Assembly: GCA_963787135.1 (NCBI GenBank)
Contig: CAWBBW010000016.1
Coordinates: forward strand, 1-64,000
DNA length: 64,000 nucleotides
Reading direction: 5' to 3'
Source of the DNA: Roseiarcus sp963787135
GTDB lineage: Bacteria > Pseudomonadota > Alphaproteobacteria > Rhizobiales > Beijerinckiaceae
Part shown: one piece after another, positions 52,883-61,732 of the stretch
Layout: every line of letters starts with the position of its first letter
How positions within the stretch are numbered: position 1 is the stretch's first letter
Translations under genes and position numbers: made by a program
Notes under the pieces: model-generated
Database searches by the model: none
Seen by the model: the letters and a program-made list of their open reading frames with translations, nothing else
What the model was told of the DNA's origin: nothing

Positions 52883-53296
52883 TCAGTCCTTCCGGGGACG
52901 CTGCGCGTCGCCGTCCTCGCCGATCCTGCGGTTGCCGTCGATCTTGCGGCCGCCCCTGATCATCATGTCGCGGTATTCCTGCTCGCTCATGCCCGTCATC
53001 GAGCCGGCCATCTGCTGGAAGCTCTTGCCGTCGGTCGCGCCGATCTTCGACAGGAAGTAGATATTGCCGCCGAGCGCCATCATGCGGTTGAGATCCCGGT
53101 CGAGCACCGCCTGCTTCTGCTCCTCGGTGAGCTTCCAGCCATCAAGATAGGCGCGCTCGTCGGCCTTGAACTTCGCCCGGTTCTCCGCCTTCATCAGCGA
53201 CATGCAGAACTGGTTGAGCCAGTAGCCTTTGCGCGATTGCTCGGCGTCGAAGACGATCGTGCCGGGAATTTCCTTGAACTCCTTGTCGAGAGCCAT
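52883..53296 (-). CDS. ligA: Protocatechuate 4,5-dioxygenase alpha subunit
   Basis: LigA is the small subunit that forms part of the LigAB active-site pocket. The 137-residue protein has RKGYWLNQFCMSLMKAENRA, FKADERAYLDGW and LGGNIYFLSKIGATDGKSFQ, diagnostic of LigA. The last 20 residues are a charged extension. It begins three bases after ligI and precedes ligB. Confidence 0.95.
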   Translation of the reverse strand: MALDKEFKEIPGTIVFDAEQSRKGYWLNQFCMSLMKAENRAKFKADERAYLDGWKLTEEQKQAVLDRDLNRMMALGGNIYFLSKIGATDGKSFQQMAGSMTGMSEQEYRDMMIRGGRKIDGNRRIGEDGDAQRPRKD

Positions 53297-53299
53297 GGT

Positions 53300-54247
53300 T
53301 CAAACTCCTCTTTCCTCGGGCCAGTAGAGCCGCATGGGATTGTCGACGAGCAGCTTCCGCTGAAGCTCGGCCGTGGGCGCGATATGCGGCAGGATGTCGA
53401 CCAGCAGTCCGTCGTCGGGCATGTGATCCTTAAGGTTCGGGTGCGGCCAGTCGGTTCCCCAGATGACGCGGCCGGGGAATTCTTCCACCACCCGCCGGGC
53501 AAAGGGGACGAAGTCCCGATACGGCTCGCGCTCGCCATTCAGCGCCGGCGGACCCGAAACAGACAGACGCTCGGCGCCCGATACCTTCGCCCAGACGTTG
53601 GCGTTCTCGCGCATGAATTTGAGGAAGAGCGCAAACTCGGGACCATCCGTCGGCTTCCTCACATCGGGTCGGCCCATATGGTCGACGATGATCGTGGTCG
53701 GAAGCGCGGTAAAGAAGTCCCAGAGTTCCGGCAGGTCGACCGCCTCGAAATAGATCACGACATGCCAGCCGAGCTTGGCGATCCGCGCGGCGATCTCCAT
53801 CAGTTCGTCCTTGGGCGTGAAGTCGACGAGGCGCTTGACGAAATTGAAGCGCACGCCGCGCACGCCCGCTTCGTTCAGGCGCTTCAGCTCGTCGTCGCTC
53901 ACATCGCGACGCACGGTCGCAACGCCCCGCGCCCTGCCGTCGCTGGACAAGCAGGCGTCGACCATCGCGCTGTTGTCCGCGCCGTGGCAGGTCGCCTGCA
54001 CGACGACGTTGCGCGAGAAGCCGAGGTGATCGCGCAAAGCAAAGAGTTGGGCTTTGCTTGCGTCGCAAGGGGTGTACTTGCGTTCGGGCGCGTAGGGGAA
54101 CTCGGCCCCGGGGCCGAAGACGTGGCAATGCGCGTCGACGGCTCCCGCAGGCACTCGGAAATCCGGCTTGCTCGGGTCGGCGTACCAGTCGAGCCAGCCC
54201 TTTGTCTTTTCGAACGGTCCGGTGACCGGTTTGGAGATCGCGTTCAT
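53300..54247 (-). CDS. ligI: 2-pyrone-4,6-dicarboxylate hydrolase
   Basis: LigI hydrolyses 2-pyrone-4,6-dicarboxylate to 4-oxalomesaconate (EC 3.1.1.57). The 315-residue amidohydrolase has VDAHCHVFGPG (N-terminal His-x-His), FVVQATCHG-type NVVVQATCHGADNSAM, VDHMGRPD and GTDWPHPN with the late Asp/His. The ATG at 54247 gives the family length. It lies between ligK (8 bases) and ligA (3 bases). Confidence 0.94.
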   Translation of the reverse strand: MNAISKPVTGPFEKTKGWLDWYADPSKPDFRVPAGAVDAHCHVFGPGAEFPYAPERKYTPCDASKAQLFALRDHLGFSRNVVVQATCHGADNSAMVDACLSSDGRARGVATVRRDVSDDELKRLNEAGVRGVRFNFVKRLVDFTPKDELMEIAARIAKLGWHVVIYFEAVDLPELWDFFTALPTTIIVDHMGRPDVRKPTDGPEFALFLKFMRENANVWAKVSGAERLSVSGPPALNGEREPYRDFVPFARRVVEEFPGRVIWGTDWPHPNLKDHMPDDGLLVDILPHIAPTAELQRKLLVDNPMRLYWPEERGV

Positions 54248-54255
54248 AGGCGCCT

Positions 54256-54939
54256 TCAATCGATGTATTTGAGACCGGCTTTTTCCAGAGGCTCGCGCAT
54301 CTTGTACATGTCGAGGCCGAGCACTCCCGAAGCGAGCTTCGCCCGCTTGTCGCCTTCGTTGGCTTCCCGCGCGGCTGCGGCGGCGCGCGTCTTCTCGGCC
54401 CATGCGGCAGGGACGACCACCACGCCGTCGTCGTCGGCGACGATTCCGTCGCCGGGATTGACTAGCGCGCCGGCGCAGACGACCGGGATATTGACCGAGC
54501 CCAGCGTCGCCTTGACTGTTCCCTTGGCGCTGACGCATTTGCTCCAGACGGGGAATCCCATCTCGGTCAGCGTCTTCACGTCGCGAACGCCCGCATCGAT
54601 AACAAGCGCGCGCGCTCCGCGCGCCTTGAAGCTCGACGCCAGAAGATCGCCGAAATAGCCGTCTTCGCAATCGGCGGTGATGGCGGCCACGACAATGTCG
54701 CCCGGCTGGATCTGCTCGGCGACGACATGCATCATCCAGTTGTCGCCCGGATGCAGGAGCACCGTCACCGCCGTGCCGGAGACCTGGGCGCCGGCAAAGA
54801 TCGGCCGCATATAGGGCTTCATCAGTCCGACGCGGCCCATGGCCTCGTGCACGGTCGCCACGCCGAGCGGCGCGAGCGCATCGACGGAAGCGCGGTCGGC
54901 CCGCGTGATGGCGCGTCGAACGACGCCGAGTTCGGTCAT
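54256..54939 (-). CDS. ligK: 4-carboxy-4-hydroxy-2-oxoadipate aldolase
   Basis: LigK splits 4-carboxy-4-hydroxy-2-oxoadipate to pyruvate and oxaloacetate (EC 4.1.3.17). The 227-residue RraA-like protein has TVHEAMGRVGLMKPYMRPIF, VLLHPGDNWMMHVVAEQIQP, FGDLLASSFKARGARALVID and GALVNPGDGIVADDDGVVVV. It is ten bases downstream of ligJ. Confidence 0.94.
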   Translation of the reverse strand: MTELGVVRRAITRADRASVDALAPLGVATVHEAMGRVGLMKPYMRPIFAGAQVSGTAVTVLLHPGDNWMMHVVAEQIQPGDIVVAAITADCEDGYFGDLLASSFKARGARALVIDAGVRDVKTLTEMGFPVWSKCVSAKGTVKATLGSVNIPVVCAGALVNPGDGIVADDDGVVVVPAAWAEKTRAAAAAREANEGDKRAKLASGVLGLDMYKMREPLEKAGLKYID

Positions 54940-54948
54940 CTATCCCTC

Positions 54949-55977
54949 CTACCGGCCTCTGGCCTTCAGCGCCTTGTCGAGACGCGGGTAGACCCGGCGC
55001 GCATTGCCTTCATAAACCTTTTGGCGTTCCTCGGGGGTCAGGTTCACGGTCAACTCGATATAACGCTTTGTGTCGTCGTAATGATGGCCGGTTTCCGGAT
55101 CGATGCCGCGCACCGCGCCGATCATCTCGCTCGCAAACAGGATGTTGTCGACAGGAATCACCTTGGCGAGCAGGTCGACGCCCGGCTGATGATAGACGCA
55201 GGTGTCGAAGAAGACGTTGTGAAGCAGGTGGTCCTTGAGAAGCGGCTTCTTCAGTTCCTGCGCCAGGCCCCGATAGCGGCCCCAGTGGTAGGGCGCGGCC
55301 CCGCCGCCATGAGGCACAACAAAGCGGAGCGCCGGAAAGTCCTTGAAGAGGTCGCCCTGAATGAACTGCATCACCGCGGTCGTATCGGCGTTGATGTAAT
55401 GAGCCCCAGTCGTATGGAAGCATGGGTTGCAGCTGGTCGAGACATGCACCATCGCCGGGATGTCGTATTCGACCATCTTTTCGTAGATCGGATACCAGTG
55501 CCGGTCGGTCAATGGAGGACTCGTCCAGTGACCACCCGATGGATCCGGATTGAGATTGATTCCGACAAAGCCGAACTCCTTCACACAACGCTCGAGCTCC
55601 GGGATGCAAGTCTTCGGATCGACGCCCGGGCTCTGCGGCAGCATCGCCGCGCCGATGAAATGGTCGGGAAAGAGCTTCGACACCCGATAGCAGAGTTCGT
55701 TGCAGATCGAGGCCCAGGTCGAGCTGACGGAGAAATCGCCGATGTGGTGGGCCATGAAGCTCGCGCGCGGCGAAAAGATCGTGAGGTCGGCGCCGCGCTC
55801 CTTCATCAGCCGCAGCTGGTTGGCCTCGATCGATTCGCGGAGCTCATCGTCGCTGATCTTGAGATCGGCGACTTTCGGCTTCGCGGCGGGGTCCTTGATG
55901 CCGGCGATCTGCTGGTTGCGCCACGCCTCCAGCGCTTTCGGAGCGGTCGTGTAATGGCCGTGGCAGTCGATGATCAT
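54949..55977 (-). CDS. ligJ: 4-oxalomesaconate hydratase (amidohydrolase type)
   Basis: LigJ hydrates 4-oxalomesaconate to 4-carboxy-4-hydroxy-2-oxoadipate (EC 4.2.1.83). The 342-residue amidohydrolase-superfamily protein starts MIIDCHGHYTTAPKALEAWR and has FSPRASFMAHHIGDFSVSS, FVGINLNPDPSGGHWTSPPL and VVPHGGGAAPYHWGRYRGLA. Length equals characterised LigJ. It is the first intact gene of the operon; the frameshifted ModA-like gene lies 48 bases upstream. Confidence 0.94.
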   Translation of the reverse strand: MIIDCHGHYTTAPKALEAWRNQQIAGIKDPAAKPKVADLKISDDELRESIEANQLRLMKERGADLTIFSPRASFMAHHIGDFSVSSTWASICNELCYRVSKLFPDHFIGAAMLPQSPGVDPKTCIPELERCVKEFGFVGINLNPDPSGGHWTSPPLTDRHWYPIYEKMVEYDIPAMVHVSTSCNPCFHTTGAHYINADTTAVMQFIQGDLFKDFPALRFVVPHGGGAAPYHWGRYRGLAQELKKPLLKDHLLHNVFFDTCVYHQPGVDLLAKVIPVDNILFASEMIGAVRGIDPETGHHYDDTKRYIELTVNLTPEERQKVYEGNARRVYPRLDKALKARGR

Positions 55978-56025
55978 CTGGAAGCGTCCTTACGGGCAAA
56001 TTCGAACACACCCCCTTAGGGCGAT

Positions 56026-56717
56026 TTATGGGGGCTCCATGCCGTAGCGTCGTTTTGTCTCCCGGGTTTCGGCGGAAGCGATATAGGCAACGAGAGCTTG
56101 GGCCATCGAGCGGTCGGCGGATGTGCGGGACACGCCGGCCGAGAACACGGTTATAGCCTGAATCTCCGGCGGCAGAGCGCCAACAACCTCGATGCCGGGC
56201 TCGCCTATCAGTTCGCTTAGTTGCTGAAAACCGAGATCGGCGTCGCCGCGCGCGACCAAACTGGCCACGGGAACGCCGGGCGGAGCAATGAGTGCGCGCG
56301 CCACCACAGATCCGGTCACGCCCCATTTCTCGCCAAGCGCTTTCAGGTGGTCGCCGCTCGGACCCGTCGAGTAGCAAATTCTTCTTGCTTCAAGCATCGC
56401 CTGCCTGACGGCCTGTTCGCTCTCGACACTCGGTCGCGGCGAGCCGGCGGGAACTGCAATGGCGATCTCCGATCGCGCGAAATCCCTTATGCTGCCTTCG
56501 GCGACACGGCCCTCGGCCTCCAGAGCTCCGCATGACTTTTGACGCGAGCACGATCACGTCGATCGGCTCGCCGGCCCGCACAAGTTTTGCCGCCTCGACG
56601 CCGCCCATGGATCGGATATCGATCTCCAATCCCGTTTCGCAGCTCATAGTCTCGAGCCAGATCCGCCAGGATGTGTCGGGTCGCCATCGACGAGAGGCCG
56701 GTGATCCGGCCACTCAT
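56026..56717 (-). pseudogene. ModA-like substrate-binding protein, two apparent frameshifts
   Basis: The ATG at 56717 has GGAGGG upstream. The conserved sequence runs in three successive frames: MSGRITGLSSMATRHILADL, then EIDIRSMGGVEAAKLVRAGE and PIDVIVLASKVMRS, then LEAEGRVAEGSIRDFARSEI, AIAVPAGSPRPSVESEQAV and GVPVASLVARGDADLGFQQL. Both shifts (near 56632 and at 56523-56528) are single extra bases; removing them gives a 229-residue protein. It resembles molybdate-type periplasmic binding proteins but lacks a signal peptide. Such genes accompany lig operons in relatives. The second site is GAGCTC, which one-base removal turns into a GANTC site. Confidence 0.72.
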
Positions 56718-56946
56718 GTCGATCCCTCCGCAAGGGTCCGGAGCATGCTGGCCTCCCCGCACGGCGCCGACGCCCCCGCTTCCAGCCTGAACGCAAGCGA
56801 GCCGTTAGACGCTCCGCCACGCGCGTAGAGACGGGGAATGGCCGTCCGGGACGTCCTCTGCATCGAAGGCAATTCCTCCCTCACCGTCGGGGGCGGTGAT
56901 CAAGCAGCCCCAATTCTAGCGAAGGGCTCGGCGGCCGCAAGCGCGC

Positions 56947-56976
56947 AAAAAACGGCCCCATGTTTCAACAAGGGGC
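56947..56976 (-). terminator. Rho-independent terminator after the second ligB
   Basis: On the minus strand GCCCCTTGTTGAAACATGGGGC forms a stem of nine positions (one T-T mismatch) with loop TGAA. After CG, a run of six T residues follows. It lies 40 bases after the second ligB stop and separates that unit from the ligJKIABC operon. Confidence 0.82.
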
Positions 56977-57015
56977 GGTCTTCGGTCAACGCATTATGTG
57001 CGGCGCGATCCGCCG

Positions 57016-57849
57016 TCAGGCCGCCTCTAACGCCATCATTCCGGCAGCAGTGTTGCTGATCGGGATGTGGTAATTGCTGTGGACTTTGCGCATGCGCCTC
57101 GGGGCCGCTGCGCGCGCCGCGAGCCAGTTCAGGAGCTCGATCCCCTGCGTGCCCGTCTTCTCGACCAGCTCGCGGATGCTGTATTGCGCCGCCCATTCCG
57201 GCTCGTCGATCATGCTTTGCATGAACCTGAGATCGAAGGGTTTGTTGATGAAGCCGGCGCGCTGGCCGTCGAGCTGGTGGCTCAAGCCCCCCGAGCCGAT
57301 CACGACGACTTTCTTGTCGCCGTCCCAGGCGGCGACGGCCTCGCCGACAGCGCGGCCAAGAGCGACGCAGCGTTTGGCGCTCGGCAACGGGAATTGGACG
57401 GTGTTGATGCAGACCGGCACTGTCAGCGGCCCCTCGCCCTTCGGCCAGAAGAGCTTGTACGGCAGCGTGAACGCGTGATCGACCAGCATCTCCTGGCAGC
57501 TCACGATATCGAATTCCTGCTGTACAAGATGGTTGATAATCGCCCAGGAGAGATCCGGCGCGCCCTTGAACGGCGGCAGGGTCGGAATGCCCCAGCCCTC
57601 GTCGTCGTTGCGGTATTCCGGCGCTGCGCCGATCGCGAAGGTCGGCATCTTGTCGAGGAAGAAATTGAGGCCGTGGTCATTGTAGAAGATGATCGCGACG
57701 TCCGGCTTTTCCTGCCGAAGCCAGTCGCGCGCCGGGCCGAAACCGTCGAAGAACGGCTTCCAGTACGGGTCCTGCTCGAGCCCTTTGGCGATCGCGCCGC
57801 CAATTGCGGGAATGTGCGAGGTAGCGAGAGCGCCGATGATCCTGGCCAT
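57016..57849 (-). CDS. Class III extradiol dioxygenase beta subunit, second LigB-type copy
   Basis: The 277-residue protein has ALATSHIPAIGGAIAKGLEQ, IIFYNDHGLNFFLDKMPTFA, EMLVDHAFTLPYKLFWPKG and GSGGLSHQLDGQRAGFINKP, the LigB pattern with the metal-binding histidines in place. By eye it differs at about half its positions from the first LigB, so it is a diverged paralogue. It may prefer a protocatechuate analogue such as gallate, a methoxylated acid or a phthalate product. It follows its alpha subunit by 19 bases and ends before a clear terminator. Confidence 0.9.
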   Translation of the reverse strand: MARIIGALATSHIPAIGGAIAKGLEQDPYWKPFFDGFGPARDWLRQEKPDVAIIFYNDHGLNFFLDKMPTFAIGAAPEYRNDDEGWGIPTLPPFKGAPDLSWAIINHLVQQEFDIVSCQEMLVDHAFTLPYKLFWPKGEGPLTVPVCINTVQFPLPSAKRCVALGRAVGEAVAAWDGDKKVVVIGSGGLSHQLDGQRAGFINKPFDLRFMQSMIDEPEWAAQYSIRELVEKTGTQGIELLNWLAARAAAPRRMRKVHSNYHIPISNTAAGMMALEAA

Positions 57850-57868
57850 GATGGAAATGTCCTTCTCG

Positions 57869-58228
57869 TCACATCGTTTCGGGTTGTTCGTTCTGGGCGA
57901 CGAGGCGCGCCTTGAACGCCTCCTTGCTCATGCCGGTCTGGGCGGCGCCGAGATCCTGCACGTCGAGGCCCAGGATGCCGGCAAACTTGGCGAGGTAGTA
58001 GACGTTGCCCCCAGCGGCGAGCAGCCCGAGCACGTCGCGCTCGCGGATCGCCTTCGCCTGCTCGCCGTTGAGGCCATGGGCCCGCATATAGGCGCCTTCG
58101 TCGGCCTTGAAGGCGGCGCGGTTGGCTGCATTGTTGAAGGAGAAGCACATCTTGTTGAGCGCGTAGCCGCGCTGGGCCATTTCGCCGTCGAACGGCGTCG
58201 TGCCAAAGATTTCCCACGAACCGGACAT
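57869..58228 (-). CDS. Extradiol dioxygenase alpha subunit, second LigA-type copy
   Basis: The 119-residue protein has QRGYALNKMCFSFNNAANRA, AFKADEGAYMRAHGLNGEQA and LLAAGGNVYYLAKFAGILGL, the LigA pattern, without the charged tail of the first copy. ATG at 58228 is preceded by GAGGAG. It pairs with the next gene to form a second LigAB-type enzyme. The operon appears to hold only these two genes and is divergent from the ferredoxin/transport genes. Confidence 0.9.
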   Translation of the reverse strand: MSGSWEIFGTTPFDGEMAQRGYALNKMCFSFNNAANRAAFKADEGAYMRAHGLNGEQAKAIRERDVLGLLAAGGNVYYLAKFAGILGLDVQDLGAAQTGMSKEAFKARLVAQNEQPETM

Positions 58229-58301
58229 TGGGCTCCTCCCCTCTGACATCGTTATGGCGCTCAAATACCGAGCGCATTGCCAGAGAGGAATGCGGCATTA
58301 G

Positions 58302-58630
58302 GTAGCAAGCCCGCTCCGCAGCGCGCCAGCGGGGGCCGGCCGCTCCACGACCGTGGACCTGGCCCGTGGCTCAAGCCTCGTGCAGGGCGCGGTCTCGAAT
58401 GGGGTCGAGGGGATTGTGGGCGAGTGCGGCGGCTCCTGGCCTGCGCGACCTGTCACTGCTACGTCGACGAAGCGCGGCTTGCGGATCCGCCTTTTCCCGA
58501 CGACAATGAACTCGCGATGCTCGACCTGGCGGCCGCCGAAGTGCGCCCTAACAGCCGCCTTTCCTGCCAGATCAAGGCGTCGCCGGCGATCGACGGGCTC
58601 GTCGTCCGCCTACTGGAGACGCAAGGGTAA
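58302..58630 (+). pseudogene. [2Fe-2S] ferredoxin, frameshifted and with a poorly preserved N-terminus
   Basis: The first frame gives STTVDLARGSSLVQGAVSNG and VEGIVGECGGS. One base appears to be missing near 58432, after which LACATCHCYVDEARLADPPF, DDNELAMLDL and NSRLSCQIKASPAIDGLVVR follow. Together they supply the four cysteines (C-x5-C-x2-C ... C) of an adrenodoxin-type ferredoxin. No plausible start with the usual opening strand was found; the frame opens after a TAG at 58299. The site has no GANTC signature, so real decay or a different error is possible. Such ferredoxins serve oxygenases. Confidence 0.65.
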
Positions 58631-58645
58631 CAACGACTGAAGGCC

Positions 58646-59570
58646 ATGTCCGGGTCCACGATCGCCACAGGCTCAATCGCCTTCATCGGATTCGGCGAAG
58701 CAGCGCGCGCCTTCCTTGAAGGCTGGCGCGCGCAACCCGGATTCAGCGCGCGGGTCGCCGCGTACGACATAAAGACCGATTTACCCGATTCGGACGTGCG
58801 CGCCGCCAAGCGGGCCGACTACGCCCGCGCGAATGTCATGGGGGCGTCGAGCGCGCCCGAGGCCGTCGCCGGCGCCGACGTCGTCTTCTCGGTCGTCACC
58901 GCCGATCAGGCGCATGAGGCGGCGATGGCCGCTCTGCCCGGCCTCGCCAATGGCGCGCTGTTCCTCGACTGCAACTCCTGCGCGCCCCAGACGAAGGAGC
59001 GAACGGCAAAAGAGGTGGACGCCGCCGGCGCGCGTTACGTCGACGTGGCGGTGATGGCGCCGGTTCACCCGAGGCTGCATCGGACGCCGCTCCTCATCAG
59101 CGGCATGCACGCCAAGGATGCGGCAGGCGCGCTCGCGGCGCTGGACATGTCGGCGACGATTCATGACGGGCCGGTCGGCTCCTCGTCGGCGATCAAGATG
59201 ATCCGCTCGATCATGATGAAGGGGCTCGAGGCGCTGGTCTGCGAATGCGTGCTTGCCGGTCGCAAGGCCGGCGTTATCGAGACCGTGCTCGAACTCGCTC
59301 GACGACACCTATCCCGGCTTCGACTGGAAAAAGCGCTCGGCCTATATGCTCGAGCGGGTGATGACGCATGGCGTCCGGCGAGCGGCGGAGATGCGCGAGG
59401 TCACGTTGACCGTCGATCTCCTCGGGCTCGACGGAGCAATGTCCCGCGCTTCGGTCGGCTGGCAGCAGGCAATCGGCGATCTCGGCCTGCGTTCGAGCCC
59501 AGACGAGGCGGCGGATTATCGCGTTCTCGCCGACAGGATTCTCGGCCGCCTCGACCCGGAGGCCGACTAA
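58646..59570 (+). pseudogene. NAD(P)-dependent dehydrogenase with DUF1932 domain, apparent frameshift at 59291-59296
   Basis: The first frame has IAFIGFGEAARAFLEGWRAQ (dinucleotide loop), FSVVTADQAHEAAMAALPGL, FLDCNSCAPQTKERTA and SSSAIKMIRSIMMKGLEALV, a 3-hydroxyisobutyrate-dehydrogenase-like fold. After GAACTC at 59291-59296 the DUF1932 part continues in another frame: SLDDTYPGFDWKKRSAYMLE and RVMTHGVRRAAEMREV. Removing one A gives a 307-residue protein of normal length. The changed hexamer would then be a GANTC site, so a sequence error is likely. Its substrate in this catabolic context is unknown. Confidence 0.78.
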
Positions 59571-59656
59571 GGCGCCTCTTCCGCTTCCTTCCCGAAGAGG
59601 TTAGCGTTGCGCCACAATTCGTGCCCATCTGACGGCCGAACGGGAGGAAACATTCG

Positions 59657-60832
59657 ATGGATTCCAGACACCTAACCCTTAGCGCCGTCCTGGGCGGCGC
59701 GCTGCTCGCCGCGCCGGCGCTGGCCGATGACACTACCGTGACCGTCGGCATGATCGTGCCGATGACCGGCCCCGTGGCCTCAACCGGCAAACAGGAGCGC
59801 GCGGGGGCGGAGCTCTATATTCAGCAACACGGCGATACGGTCGCCGGCAAGAAAATCGTGCTTTCCATCAAGGACGACACCGGCGCCGCAGACGTGACCA
59901 AGCGCCTCGCAGAAGAGCTGATCGGCAACGATCATGCGAGCGTGCTGATGGGCTTCGGCCTCACGCCGCTCGCGCTCGCGGCGGCGCCGGTCGCGACCGA
60001 AGCGAAAGTGCCCGAGATCGTCACTGCCGCGGCGACAGCCATGATCACCGAGAAGTCGCCCTACATCGTGCGCACTTCGTTCACGCTTCCGCAGGCCGCC
60101 GCGCCGATGGCGGACTGGGCGCTGAAGAACGGGATCAAGAAAGTCGTCACCATCGTCACCGATTACGGCCCGGGCGCCGACGCCGAAAAATGGTTCGGCG
60201 ACACGTTCGAGAAGGGGGGCGGCACGATTGCGGAGAAGATTCGCGTGCCGCTGAAAAATCCGGACTTCGCTCCGTTCCTGCAGCGGGTGAAGGACGACGC
60301 GCCAGACGCGGTGTTCGTGTTCGTGCCGTCAGGCTTCGGCGCGATTTTCATGAAAGAGTTCACAGAGCGCGGCCTCGACAAGTCCGGCATCAAGCTCATC
60401 GGCACGGGCGACGTCACCGACGACGACCTTCTTGCCGACATTGGCGATTCGGCGCTTGGCGCGGTGACCACCCACCATTACTCGGTCGCCCACGATTCGC
60501 CGGAGAACAAAGCCTTCGTCGAGGCGTTCGAGAAGGCCAACAACGGCATGCGGCCGAATTTCATGGCGGTGGCGGCCTACGACGGAATGGGACTCGTCTA
60601 TCAGGCGCTCGAGAAGACCAAGGGCGACGCCAGCGGCGACGCGCTGCTGGCGGCGATGAAGGGCGCGAGCTGGATGAGCCCGCGCGGACCCATCTCCATC
60701 GATCCGGACACCCGAGACATCGTCCAGAACGAGTATGTCCGCAAGGTCGAGAAAAGGGACGGCGCGCTCTACAACGTCGAATTCGAGACCATTCCAAACG
60801 TGAAGGACCCATACAAGGCGGCGAAGCACTAG
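59657..60832 (+). CDS. ABC transporter substrate-binding protein, HAAT (LivK-like) family
   Basis: The 391-residue protein has a cleavable signal peptide (LSAVLGGALLAAPALADD) and a type I periplasmic binding fold: VTVGMIVPMTGPVASTGKQE, SIKDDTGAADVTKRLAEELI, VRTSFTLPQAAAPMADWALK and MRPNFMAVAAYDGMGLVYQA. Such proteins bind branched-chain amino acids or, in catabolic clusters, aromatic acids. Position between the dehydrogenase and livHMGF and close to ligAB genes favours an aromatic ligand. GGGAGGAAA precedes the ATG. Confidence 0.9.
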   Translation: MDSRHLTLSAVLGGALLAAPALADDTTVTVGMIVPMTGPVASTGKQERAGAELYIQQHGDTVAGKKIVLSIKDDTGAADVTKRLAEELIGNDHASVLMGFGLTPLALAAAPVATEAKVPEIVTAAATAMITEKSPYIVRTSFTLPQAAAPMADWALKNGIKKVVTIVTDYGPGADAEKWFGDTFEKGGGTIAEKIRVPLKNPDFAPFLQRVKDDAPDAVFVFVPSGFGAIFMKEFTERGLDKSGIKLIGTGDVTDDDLLADIGDSALGAVTTHHYSVAHDSPENKAFVEAFEKANNGMRPNFMAVAAYDGMGLVYQALEKTKGDASGDALLAAMKGASWMSPRGPISIDPDTRDIVQNEYVRKVEKRDGALYNVEFETIPNVKDPYKAAKH

Positions 60833-60867
60833 TCGGAACGGAGGCGGCCGAAAGGGGCCGGGCCGAA

Positions 60868-61732
60868 ATGCTGACGATCCTGTTCGACGGCGTCGCATAC
60901 GGCATGTTGCTGTTCGTGCTGGCGAGCGGGCTTTCGGTGACGCTAGGGCTGATGAATTTCATCAACCTCGCGCACGGCGCCTTCGCCATGGTCGGCGGAT
61001 ACGTTACGGCGCTTCTGATGAATCGGGCCGGCGTTCCGTTTCTCGTCACGCTGCCCGCCGCCTTCCTCATCCCGGCGATCCTCGGCGTCGTGCTCGAGCG
61101 GACGCTCTACCGTCGAACTCTACGGGGCAAGCCCGCTCGATCAAGTGCTGTTCACCATTGGCCTCGTGCTGATGGCGATGCCGATCGCCGATTTCTTTCT
61201 CGGCGACGAGCCGCAGCAGGTCAATCTGCCGGCCTGGCTGTCCGGCAGCGTGACAGTGCACGGAGTCGGCATCAGTCTCTATCGCCTCTTCATCGTCGTC
61301 GTCTGCGGAATCATTGCGGCGGTGCTGCAACTCTTCCTCGTGAGGACGCGGTTCGGCGCGCAACTGAGGGCGGCGGTCGATGACGCCCGCGTCGCCGACG
61401 GGCTCGGGATCAATGTCGACCGCATTTTTGCCGTCGCCTTCGCCGTCGGCAGTGGCCTTGCAGGACTGGGCGGCGCGCTCGCCGCCGACGTTGTCGGCGG
61501 CATCGATCCCTCCTTTCCGGTCAAATTTCTGGTCACGTTCCTAATCGTCGTCACCATCGGCGGCGCGAACGGGATTCTGGGCGCGCTGTTCGGGGCGTTG
61601 CTGCTAGGCGTGCTCGATGTGGCGGGCAAATATTATGTCCCCTCGGTCGGCGGCTTCATCATCTACGGCGTGATGGTCGTGACACTCGTCCTGCGCCCGC
61701 AAGGCCTGTTCGCGCGAGGCGACGGACGATGA
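60868..61732 (+). pseudogene. ABC transporter permease LivH type (second copy), apparent frameshift at 61115-61120
   Basis: The first frame has LFDGVAYGMLLFVLASGLSV, FINLAHGAFAMVGGYVTALL and VVLERTLYRR. After GAACTC at 61115-61120 the protein continues in another frame: LYGASPLDQVLFTIGLVLMA, then GANGILGALFGALLLG and LVLRPQGLFARGDGR. Removing one A gives a 287-residue permease of normal length, with ERTLYRRLYGASPLDQVLF as expected for LivH, and leaves a GACTC (GANTC) site. Livestock of the operon is otherwise intact and its stop overlaps livM (ATGA), so the gene is probably functional and the extra base an error. Confidence 0.8.

Noticed and set aside
58353..58640. Ferredoxin 5' frame as an intact gene
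   Set aside because: The cysteine cluster is split between two frames; this frame alone lacks three of the four iron-sulfur ligands.
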